Shown here piece after piece: positions 49,980 to 57,245 of a stretch of 64,000 nucleotides of DNA (position 1 is the first letter of the stretch; each line of letters begins with the position of its first letter). Under the pieces are notes generated by a model. It was not told where the DNA came from and searched no databases. It saw only the letters and a list, made by a program, of their open reading frames with translations. The DNA lies in the NCBI GenBank assembly GCA_964430565.1, contig CAYSFD010000005.1, positions 62,001-126,000 of the forward strand. Reading direction: 5' to 3'. Position numbers and translations under genes: made by a program. The DNA is from VBDM01 sp964430565. GTDB taxonomy: Bacteria; Pseudomonadota; Gammaproteobacteria; Burkholderiales; SG8-39.

Positions 49980-51677
49980 TCACATTTTCTCGGGCTGGTT
50001 TACGCCCAGCAGCGACAGTCCGTTACGCAGCACTTGTCGCACGGCAAGGGTAAGCGCAAGCCGCGCCAACCGCAGCGGCGTCTCTGCAACAAGTATGCGT
50101 TCGGCATTATAGTAACTGTGAAATTCTCCCGCCAGCTCTCGCAGGTAGAAGACAACCTGGTGCGGGGCGAGTTCAACGGCGGCGGTTTCCAGCATCTCGG
50201 CGTACTCGCCCAAGCGTTGCAGTAGCGAGAGCTCGCGCGCGCCGGTAAGCGGCCCGAGATCGGTCTCCCCCGGTGAATCGGCGTTGCCAGTATCGAGCGC
50301 TCTGACAAAGGTGCCGTCCTGACCTGCAAACTGAGCCTTCCATTGTTCAAGAACAGAGCATATCCGCGCGTGCGCGTACTGCACGTAATACACGGGATTT
50401 TCCTCTGATTGCGACTTGGCAAGATCGACGTCGAACACGAACTCGGCGTCGGCTTTGCGGGATAGGAGAAAAAACCGCACCGCGTCGCGTCCCACCTCGT
50501 CGATCAGCTCGCGAAGCGTGACGTAGGAGCCGGCGCGCTTGGAGATCTTCATCTCCACGCCGCCCTTCATCACCGTGACCATCTTGTGCAGCAGGTAATC
50601 AGGATAGCCCCGCGGAATCGCGTGCTCCCACTTGGAAGACGCCGCCTGCAGCCCCGCGCGCACTCGCGTCACGGTGCTGTGGTGGTCCGACCCCTGAATG
50701 TTGATCGCCCGGGTAAAACCGCGCTCCCATTTTGTCAGGTGGTAGGCGACGTCTGGAACGAAGTAAGTGTAGGTGCCATCCGACTTGCGCATGACACGGT
50801 CCTTGTCGTCGCCGTACTCGGTAGTCTTCAGCCACAGCGCCCCGTCCTGCTCGAAAGTTTTTCCGGCGTCGGTCAGGTCCCGAATTGTTTTCTGAACGCG
50901 GCCGTCCCGGTAAAGCGAGGATTCCAGGTAGTAATTGTCGAAGCGCACTCCGAACGCCTGAAGATCGACATCCTGCTCGCGCCGAAGCTCCGTCACGGCA
51001 AAGCGCGTGACGGCCTCCAGATCCTCGCCGTCGAGGTTGCCTGCCTCGAGGTACCTCTGGGCGATCTCGCCCACATATTCGCCGTGATACCCGTCAACGG
51101 GGAAATCGGCGCTGAGTCCCTGTCTCTCACGAATGCGCGTTTGAACAGAGAGTCCGAGATTGCGGATTTGCGCGCCTGCATCGTTGTAGTAGAACTCCCG
51201 CGTCACGCGCCAGCCCTGCGATTCGAGCAGAGCGGCCATCGCATCACCGAGCGCCGCTTGCCTGCCATGCCCGACGTGAAGAGGGCCGGTAGGGTTGGCC
51301 GAAACGAATTCCACGACTACCGATTGGTTGCGACCCCGCTCGGATCGGCCGAAATTCGCTCTTTGAGCCGATATGGTTTTCACAATGTGCTGCTTTGCGG
51401 CGGGGCGCACGCGCAGGTTGATGAAACCTGAACCGGCCACTTCGGCGCGCTCGAGCCACTCCGAGGGAGGCAACGCCGCCACCAGCTCAAGGGCCAGTTC
51501 CTGCGGGCCGCGCTTTAGCATGCGCGCGAGCTGCATCGCCGCCGGGCAGGAGAAATCTCCGTGTTGCGCCTGCTTGGGCCGTTCCAGGGAAATCAGCGTG
51601 CCTGGCTGCTGCGGTGCGACCTTGGCAAGTGCTCTCGTGAGCAACTCGGTGAGGTGGGATTTGATCTCGACGGACAT
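49980..51677 (-). CDS. argS: Arginyl-tRNA synthetase (565 aa)
   Basis: Class I synthetase with the ArgRS N-terminal domain, the HIGH-type motif NPTGPLHVGHGRQ (about 125-137), and a non-canonical KMSKS region, MKISKRAGSYVTL, as usual in ArgRS. The C-terminal DALR anticodon-binding helix bundle ends RQVLRNGLSLLGV. Length normal. It is divergent from the small ribosomal-protein gene. Confidence 0.97.
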   Translation of the reverse strand: MSVEIKSHLTELLTRALAKVAPQQPGTLISLERPKQAQHGDFSCPAAMQLARMLKRGPQELALELVAALPPSEWLERAEVAGSGFINLRVRPAAKQHIVKTISAQRANFGRSERGRNQSVVVEFVSANPTGPLHVGHGRQAALGDAMAALLESQGWRVTREFYYNDAGAQIRNLGLSVQTRIRERQGLSADFPVDGYHGEYVGEIAQRYLEAGNLDGEDLEAVTRFAVTELRREQDVDLQAFGVRFDNYYLESSLYRDGRVQKTIRDLTDAGKTFEQDGALWLKTTEYGDDKDRVMRKSDGTYTYFVPDVAYHLTKWERGFTRAINIQGSDHHSTVTRVRAGLQAASSKWEHAIPRGYPDYLLHKMVTVMKGGVEMKISKRAGSYVTLRELIDEVGRDAVRFFLLSRKADAEFVFDVDLAKSQSEENPVYYVQYAHARICSVLEQWKAQFAGQDGTFVRALDTGNADSPGETDLGPLTGARELSLLQRLGEYAEMLETAAVELAPHQVVFYLRELAGEFHSYYNAERILVAETPLRLARLALTLAVRQVLRNGLSLLGVNQPEKM

Positions 51678-51781
51678 GAAGGAGCAGAAAGGCTGCGCAA
51701 TTATACCTAGGGCTTGATACCGTCAGACCTCTTGAGCGTAGAATGTCGCCGGCTTCAACCTCTAACATTAGGAGTCATAAC

Positions 51782-51886
51782 TTGGGCAAAGGCGACAAGC
51801 GCACGTTCCGCGGAAAGGTCTTTAAGGGATCGCACGGCAAATCTCGTCCGCGTAAAGCAAAAAAAGCGGCGAAGAAATCCGCTTAG
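51782..51886 (+). CDS. 30S ribosomal protein bTHX (34 aa)
   Basis: An easily missed tiny gene. TTG 51782 is preceded by AGGAG with a 7-nt spacer and opens MGKGDKRTFRGKVFKGSHGK followed by SRPRK and a Lys/Ala-rich tail. This is the THX peptide that stabilises the head of the small subunit in many bacteria. It is the only gene in the 220-bp gap between argS (divergent) and priA (convergent, 12 bp beyond the stop). Confidence 0.9.
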   Translation: MGKGDKRTFRGKVFKGSHGKSRPRKAKKAAKKSA

Positions 51887-51898
51887 TTTCGCAAACCG

Positions 51899-54052
51899 TC
51901 AGAAGTCGAGCGGGTCGACGTCCAGATGCCAGCGCACTCCGCGCGAGGGCATGCGGTAAAGCGTTCCGCTCCATTCGCGCAGGAACGCCTGCAATCGCGG
52001 CCGCGAGCGCGACTGCAGCAGCACCTGTGCGCGCTCCATTCCCGCGAGTCGCGCGAGCGACATAGGCGCCGGATCGAATAGGGTGACTGAGGCGCCGTTC
52101 GGCGGGGCATTTCCGATCGCCGATTGAAGGAAGTGCAGAGCCCGATTCGCATCGCGGCTTTCCGCGCGCAGTGCAGCTTCAAAAACGAAGGGCGGGAAGC
52201 CCGCAGCTCTGCGCTCGGCAAGCACGGTCTCTGCAAAGCCCGTGAAGTCGTGGTTCACCAGCGACCGATACAGGGGATGGTTGGGATAACGCGTCTGGAC
52301 CAACACCTCCCCGGGCAGGCTGGCGCGGCCTGAACGTCCCGCAACCTGCTGCAACTGAGCGAAAGTCCGTTCGCTCGACCGATAGTCGCTTGAGAACAGG
52401 CCGCTGTCTGAGTGGAGCACGCAGGCGAGCGTCAAGCGTTCGAAGTGGTGCCCCTTGGAGAGGATCTGCGTGCCGACGAGGATGTCGGCATGCGCAGCGC
52501 GCTCGAGAAGGTCTTCGAGTCTGCCTCGGGCGCGCACGGCATCGCTGTCCAGGCGAAGAATTTGCGCCTGCGGAAATTTTTCTGTGAGCGTACCCTCGAC
52601 GCGCTGCGTCCCGCGCCCGAAGGTCTGCAGATCGGGGTCGCCGCATTCGGGACAAACGCGCGGGATGCCCTCGGCAAGACCGCAATGATGGCAGCGCAGC
52701 CGCCGCTCGGTCAGATGGACGACCATGTGCGCCGAGCAACGCTTGCAGCCCTTCACCCACCCGCAGGCGGGGCATGCCAGGACCGGGGCGTAGCCGCGCC
52801 GATTGAGGAAGACCAGCGACTGTTCGCCCCGGGAAAGGCGTGTTGTGAGCGCTTCGAGCAGAGGAGCGGCGAGACCCTCCCGGAGCGGATGCGCGCGAGT
52901 ATCGACCAGGCGTATGAGCGGCAAAGCCGCTCGTTCGATGGCGCGGCGCGTGAGTTTCACCAGCTGGTATTTTCCCGAGGTCGCATGGTAGAAAGTCTCC
53001 AGCGACGGCGTCGCCGAACAAAGCATTGCCGGAACGCCGGCCGCCTGCGCCCGCGCGATAGCAAGGTCGCGCGCCGAATAGCGCACGCCGTCGCGTTGCT
53101 TGAAGGATGCGTCCTGCTCCTCGTCCACGACGACCAGGCCGAGCCTGGGAAGCGGCGTGAATACGGCAAGGCGTGTGCCAAGCACGATATCGGCGCGGCC
53201 GGAGTGGGCCTGGAGCCACCCGCGGGTGCGCTCCAGCTCCGTCGTGGCGCTCGTCTGGATGACGATGCAAGCCCCGGGAAAGCGACCCAGGAACGCGGTC
53301 TGAAGCGTTGGAGTGAGCGCGATCTCGGGCACCAGGATCAGGACCTGCCTGCCGCGGGCGAGAACTTCGGCGATAAGCTGCAGGTAGATCTCGGTCTTGC
53401 CGCTGCCGGTAACGCCGAAGAGCAAAGTCACCTGAAATTGTTCCAGCCCTGTGCGCACGCGGTCGATTGCTTGCTGTTGCTCCGTGGTGAGCTCGTACGC
53501 GCGGACAAAGCGAGGCTCGGACCGCGGCGGATCAACGGCAGCGATCCAACCGGCGTGGATGCAGCGCTTCAGCAGGCTTCGAGCGCTCCGGTCGAGTTCC
53601 GATTCGGAGGTTGGACTCTGCGCGAGCCGCGAAAGCAGAGCGCGCAGACGTTTGCGTCGCGCCGGCATGGTCGCAAGTGCATCCCGACCGGCCGGCGTCA
53701 GGACATAGTCGAGCGGAGCGGCGGGAATGGGTTTGGTCGAGCGCAGTCGCGGCGGCAAGGCTGCAGCCACAACTTCGCCGAGCGGGCGCTGGTAATAGTC
53801 GCTGCAGAACTGCGCCAGGGCAAGCCACTCGCGCGAAAGAGGCGGTACGTCACGCAGGATCCTGTCGACCGCGCGAAGCCGAGAGTCGGCGACCTCGGAT
53901 TTCGCTGCGATGTCCACGATTACGCCGACACGAAGCTTCCTTCCGAACGGAACGAGGGCCCGATATCCGATGTCGGCCCGCGTCGCATCCTCCGCAAGGT
54001 AGTCGAACAGCGTCGGCAGCGGCACATCGAGTGCGACGCGCAGGACGATCAT
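51899..54052 (-). CDS. priA: Primosomal replication restart helicase PriA (717 aa)
   Basis: Restarts stalled forks by loading DnaB. N-terminal 3'-DNA-binding domain, SF2 helicase with Walker A GVTGSGKTEIYL, and zinc fingers CPACGWVKGC.KRC and CHHC..CPEC (about 430-480). Motif II reads VVDEEQDASFKQ where most PriA have DEEH. The C-terminus (PFVFEAALRAES...) is complete. The N-terminus MIVLRVALDVPLPTLFDYL is family-typical. Confidence 0.96.
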   Translation of the reverse strand: MIVLRVALDVPLPTLFDYLAEDATRADIGYRALVPFGRKLRVGVIVDIAAKSEVADSRLRAVDRILRDVPPLSREWLALAQFCSDYYQRPLGEVVAAALPPRLRSTKPIPAAPLDYVLTPAGRDALATMPARRKRLRALLSRLAQSPTSESELDRSARSLLKRCIHAGWIAAVDPPRSEPRFVRAYELTTEQQQAIDRVRTGLEQFQVTLLFGVTGSGKTEIYLQLIAEVLARGRQVLILVPEIALTPTLQTAFLGRFPGACIVIQTSATTELERTRGWLQAHSGRADIVLGTRLAVFTPLPRLGLVVVDEEQDASFKQRDGVRYSARDLAIARAQAAGVPAMLCSATPSLETFYHATSGKYQLVKLTRRAIERAALPLIRLVDTRAHPLREGLAAPLLEALTTRLSRGEQSLVFLNRRGYAPVLACPACGWVKGCKRCSAHMVVHLTERRLRCHHCGLAEGIPRVCPECGDPDLQTFGRGTQRVEGTLTEKFPQAQILRLDSDAVRARGRLEDLLERAAHADILVGTQILSKGHHFERLTLACVLHSDSGLFSSDYRSSERTFAQLQQVAGRSGRASLPGEVLVQTRYPNHPLYRSLVNHDFTGFAETVLAERRAAGFPPFVFEAALRAESRDANRALHFLQSAIGNAPPNGASVTLFDPAPMSLARLAGMERAQVLLQSRSRPRLQAFLREWSGTLYRMPSRGVRWHLDVDPLDF

Positions 54053-54375
54053 CGTCGGGAGTTCACGTGCGTTAGCGCCTTACTCAAACGGATTCTGTAG
54101 CTGTCTCCATGAAGTATTTGTTTACCTTGTGTTTTTTCTGTTTTTCACAGAATTTGTGGGTAACTGTGTGAGTAAGACCTGCAACGCGACTGTAACTCGC
54201 ACTTCTGCAAGGAATTTCTTGCGCTGCCTAAAATGGTGGCGCGACTAAATGAGAAGTCAATACAAAGAGTTGCAAACCTCTCGAATGAAGTCCTCGAAGA
54301 ACCACGCCAGACGTGGGGTTTCGAGGGTGTTGTGTATAAGTGACACTTTCCGTGCGAGCCCGAAAATTCCGGTTT
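54053..54375. other. 323-bp priA-hemE gap with AT-rich tract and DnaA-box-like sites
   Basis: No gene fits here. From 54107 to 54156 the DNA is unusually A/T-rich for the window (GAAGTATTTG..TTTTTTCTG). DnaA-box-like nonamers are TTTTTCACA (54141, fits the relaxed TTWTNCACA), TGTGGGTAA (54155) and TGTGAGTAA (54167), each one mismatch, and TGTGTATAA (54331), an exact TTATACACA on the other strand. Ribosome sites and promoters for priA should also lie here. Whether this is a replication element or chance cannot be told by eye. Confidence 0.4.
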
Positions 54376-55446
54376 TCAGCCCGTTGGATGAAATTTCGGG
54401 CTTAACTCGTGTACTGCAGCAACCAACGCAGCGACGTTTTCCGGCTGCGCGTGCTGCGGAACCCCGTGGCCCAGATTGAATACGTGCCCCGACCCACTCC
54501 CAAAGGAAGCGAGCACGTTTCCGGCTTCGCGCCGCACCACCTCGGGAGAGGTGAGGAGCACCATGGGATCGAGGTTGCCCTGCAGAGCCGTGCGTGCGCC
54601 GATGCGCGCGCGCGCATCGCCAAGATCCGCGCTCCAGTCGAGCCCCACGCAATCGCAGCCGGTTGCCGCGACTCTCTCGAGCCAAGGTGCGCCGCCTTTC
54701 GTGAATACAATCACCGGAACGCGCGCGCTGCCCTCGCCGAGTTTGAGCTCTGAGAGCACGCCTTGAATATAGGCGAGAGAAAATTCCCGGTAAGCCGCCG
54801 CCGAAAGGTTTCCGCCCCAGGTGTCGAAGATCATCACGACTTGTACACCGGCTTCGATCTGCGCGTTGAGCAGCGCCGCTACCGCTCGCGCATTGGTGGC
54901 TAGCAAGCGGTGCAGCAAGTCCGGGCGGCTATAAAGCATGAGCTTGACGGTCCGCCAGTCATCGCTCGCCCCGCCTTCGACCATGTAACAGGCAAGTGTG
55001 TAGGGGCTGCCCGCAAATCCGATGAGCGGCACGCGGCCAGCCAGGGCGCGCCGGATCTGGACTATCGCATCGGCAACGTAGCCCAGATGTTCGTCTGGTT
55101 CCGGGGCGGACAGCTTCGCGATCGAAGCTTCGTCGCGCACCGGTCGTTCAAAGCGCGGTCCCTCTCCATCGACGAAATAGAGCCCAAGTCCCATCGCATC
55201 GGGGATGGTGAGGATGTCCGAGAACAGGATTGCTGCATCCAGGGGAAACCGCTCTAAGGGCTGCAGCGTGACTTCGGTTGCGAGCGAAGGCGTCTTGCAC
55301 AGAGCGAGGAAGCTGCCCGCCTGCCGGCGCAGATCGTTGTATTCGGGAAGGTAGCGCCCGGCCTGGCGCATCAGCCACACCGGGGTGTAGGGCGTGGGCT
55401 GCTTGAGCAGCGCGCGGACTAGCGTATCGTTTTGCAGGCGGTTCAT
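54376..55446 (-). CDS. hemE: Uroporphyrinogen decarboxylase (356 aa)
   Basis: Converts uroporphyrinogen III to coproporphyrinogen III in haem synthesis. The signature PVWLMRQAGRYLPEY is near residue 22-36 and the catalytic-Asp loop ILFSDILTIPDAMG near 72-85; the C-terminal GHVFNLGHGVPQ is typical. Complete length. Its 3' end lies in an imperfect inverted repeat (GCCCGAAAATT at 54358 / AATTTCGGGC at 54392) without a T-tract. It sits 23 bp downstream of the EVE gene. Confidence 0.97.
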   Translation of the reverse strand: MNRLQNDTLVRALLKQPTPYTPVWLMRQAGRYLPEYNDLRRQAGSFLALCKTPSLATEVTLQPLERFPLDAAILFSDILTIPDAMGLGLYFVDGEGPRFERPVRDEASIAKLSAPEPDEHLGYVADAIVQIRRALAGRVPLIGFAGSPYTLACYMVEGGASDDWRTVKLMLYSRPDLLHRLLATNARAVAALLNAQIEAGVQVVMIFDTWGGNLSAAAYREFSLAYIQGVLSELKLGEGSARVPVIVFTKGGAPWLERVAATGCDCVGLDWSADLGDARARIGARTALQGNLDPMVLLTSPEVVRREAGNVLASFGSGSGHVFNLGHGVPQHAQPENVAALVAAVHELSPKFHPTG

Positions 55447-55469
55447 TCAGTACGGCCACGGAACCGTGG

Positions 55470-55934
55470 CTACAGTTTCATCAGTTTCTTTGTGATGAAC
55501 TTCCACTCTTTTGTGTCCACCGGGGTGATCGAGAGCCGGTTTCCGGGGGCAAGCAGGCGCATTCCGGAGAGCGCGGATTCACCGCGCAGCTCGGCGAGGC
55601 TTACCAGTCGCGTTTTCCTCACGAACTTTACGTCCACATTGACCCAGCGCGGCGTTTCTCGCTTTGCGGCTGCATCGAAGTAGGGGCTCTTCGCGTCGAA
55701 TTGACTCGCGTCCGGATAGGGTGCCGAGGCGACTTCGGCAATTCCGGCGATGCCCGGTTCGGGGCAGCTGGAATGATAGAAAAAGACCTGGTCGCCGATG
55801 CGCATCCTGTCGCGCATGAAGTTGCGTGCCTGGTAGTTGCGCACACCCGACCACGCCGTGGTCTTGCCGGGAGCAGCGGCGAGAGCGTCGATGCCGAGTT
55901 CGTCGGGCTCGGATTTCATCAGCCAGTAGGGCAC
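55470..55934 (-). CDS. EVE-domain protein (154 aa)
   Basis: A PUA/YTH-like fold that binds modified nucleobases. WLMKSEPDE, WSGVRNYQARNFMR and GDQVFFYHSSC are the EVE signatures; the aromatic-cage Trp/Tyr positions are retained. In many betaproteobacteria this gene follows 6S RNA and zapA, as here. Role in vivo unknown. Confidence 0.92.
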   Translation of the reverse strand: MPYWLMKSEPDELGIDALAAAPGKTTAWSGVRNYQARNFMRDRMRIGDQVFFYHSSCPEPGIAGIAEVASAPYPDASQFDAKSPYFDAAAKRETPRWVNVDVKFVRKTRLVSLAELRGESALSGMRLLAPGNRLSITPVDTKEWKFITKKLMKL

Positions 55935-55983
55935 GGCTAGAGGTCCTTCGATTCACGGCTCTTTAAACCGAAACGCAGGCCCA

Positions 55984-56017
55984 AACGAAAACGCAGGCCA
56001 GCGCCTGCGTTTTCGTT
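55984..56017. terminator. Strong stem-loop, 6S RNA terminator candidate
   Basis: AACGAAAACGCAGGC (55984-55998) and GCCTGCGTTTTCGTT (56003-56017) make a perfect 15-bp stem with a 4-nt loop. It lies between the 6S RNA region and the EVE gene. The T-runs are within the stem, so it can serve either strand. Confidence 0.7.
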
Positions 56018-56029
56018 GTCGGGAGTCCC

Positions 56030-56215
56030 CCGACGATGCCGCTAGATCCGATTCCTGAACCTTTCGGTCCGAGGTGGTCGCTTTCCGGTCACATCAGGTA
56101 CATCCGACTAGGGACGCGCACAACAGTGACGCTTGAGTCCGCAACCAAATTCAAATATTGGTTCAAGAAGTTCCGGGTCTTTGCGCACACCACAGGGGAC
56201 AATCTCTTAGGCGCC
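56030..56215 (-). ncRNA. ssrS: 6S RNA candidate (RNA polymerase regulator)
   Basis: The 300-bp gap between zapA and the EVE gene holds no ORF, and in proteobacteria this is the usual site of 6S RNA, transcribed in the zapA direction. On the minus strand the sequence can fold as a long imperfect hairpin: GTCCCC near the 5' side pairs with GGGGAC near the 3' side, and an apical GACCGAAAGGTT loop is visible. Ends are approximate and the fold was not computed. Confidence 0.6.
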
Positions 56216-56235
56216 GCTCGAACTCCTCGCAGCCC

Positions 56236-56535
56236 CTACGGCGCGAGAGCCTGATCGAGCGTCGCTTCCATTGCGGCCATTCTACGCCTGAGCCCCTCGA
56301 TGTCAAAACCGCTCACGTTGCTTCGCGAACTGAGCAGCTCGTGAGTGATGTTGAGCGCCGCCATCACGGCGATGCGCTCGGCGCTTGCCACCCTGCCCAC
56401 GCTCTTTATTTCGGTCATTTTCCTGTCGAGATAGGCCACCGCCGAGATCAGAGCCTCGCGCTCATCCTCCGAGCACGCGACCTTGTAGGTCCGGCCCATG
56501 ATGGTGACATCAAGGGTCTTGGGCTTGGGACTCAT
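56236..56535 (-). CDS. zapA: Cell division protein ZapA (99 aa)
   Basis: A small FtsZ-ring stabiliser. KTLDVTIMGRTYKVACSEDE (about 6-25) is the ZapA N-terminal beta part; LISAVAYLDRKMTEI and ERIAVMAALNITHELL form the coiled-coil tail. ATG 56535. It lies 9 bp downstream of the zapB-like gene and upstream of 6S RNA. Confidence 0.93.
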   Translation of the reverse strand: MSPKPKTLDVTIMGRTYKVACSEDEREALISAVAYLDRKMTEIKSVGRVASAERIAVMAALNITHELLSSRSNVSGFDIEGLRRRMAAMEATLDQALAP

Positions 56536-56544
56536 CCGAATGCG

Positions 56545-56745
56545 CTATTCGGGGATCTGCCTGAGCAGGTGCTCGAGTCGGTTGCGAGCGCCGTCGATCT
56601 TCTCGGCGAGCTGCCGCTTGTCGCCCTGGAGCGTGGCCAGCTGCGCTCGCAACCCCCGGACTTCATCACGCAGCCGCTGGCACAGGCGCGCGGCTTGGTG
56701 GATCTTCTCTTCCAGCGTGGCCAGTTCGCTCTCCATCGAGCACAC
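56545..56745 (-). CDS. ZapB-like coiled-coil protein (66 aa)
   Basis: A short, entirely helical protein: ELATLEEKIHQAARLCQRLR and VRGLRAQLATLQGDKRQLAEKI give heptads of a coiled coil. The family (often named TIGR02449/ZapB-like) nearly always sits directly upstream of zapA, as here. It is probably a Z-ring factor by association. Confidence 0.85.
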   Translation of the reverse strand: MCSMESELATLEEKIHQAARLCQRLRDEVRGLRAQLATLQGDKRQLAEKIDGARNRLEHLLRQIPE

Positions 56746-56847
56746 TATAGTTTCAAAAATCCTGTTAAGTCAAGGTGTAAGGATTCCTTTTCAATGTAGA
56801 TTCCAGATCAGTCCGCAACCCCACGTGTTGTACAATCAACGCGCTCG

Positions 56848-57130
56848 TTCGAGGTGTCCCGGCGCGTACCTCGCGCCGGGGTGAAACGGGAAAGAGGTGC
56901 GGCACCCAGTCGATCAAGGGAGCGATGCCCCTTGAAAATTCCCCGAGTCGGGGAAAGAAGTTTTCGATCGCCAATGCCTCTGCTGCCCCCGCAACGGTAA
57001 GTGTGCGCGGGCGTATCAACCCAGCGGCCGAAGTCCGGCGTTACAGAGTCCGGACCGAAGCCCAGCCACTGTGAGCGCGAGCTCGCGGGAAGGCGATACG
57101 CCCGATCCCATAAGCCCGGAGACCGGCCTC
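56848..57130 (+). promoter_or_regulatory. Cobalamin (AdoCbl) riboswitch
   Basis: All the main conserved blocks are in order on the plus strand: GAGGTGTCCCGG (56851), GGTGAAACGGGAA (56879), GCTGCCCCCGCAACGGTAA (56982), AGCCCAGCCACTGTG (57059), GAAGGCGATACG (57089) and AGCCCGGAGACCGGCC (57114). The btuB ribosome site and start follow about 115 bp later, so control of btuB by B12 level is expected. Promoter not identified. Confidence 0.93.
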
Positions 57131-57245
57131 TAGCGACAGTCGGAAATGCCGCGGGGAGCGGCGCCAAGGCCCGCTCGCTCCGCCGCCGCATTTCCTCTCG
57201 CAACTTGACATGAGGCCTGCGGGGACGCCGGCCGGAGAGGAGTCC

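Noticed and set aside
52412..54100. 562-aa plus-strand ORF opposite priA
   Set aside because: No recognisable domain; PriA on the minus strand has all helicase and zinc motifs.
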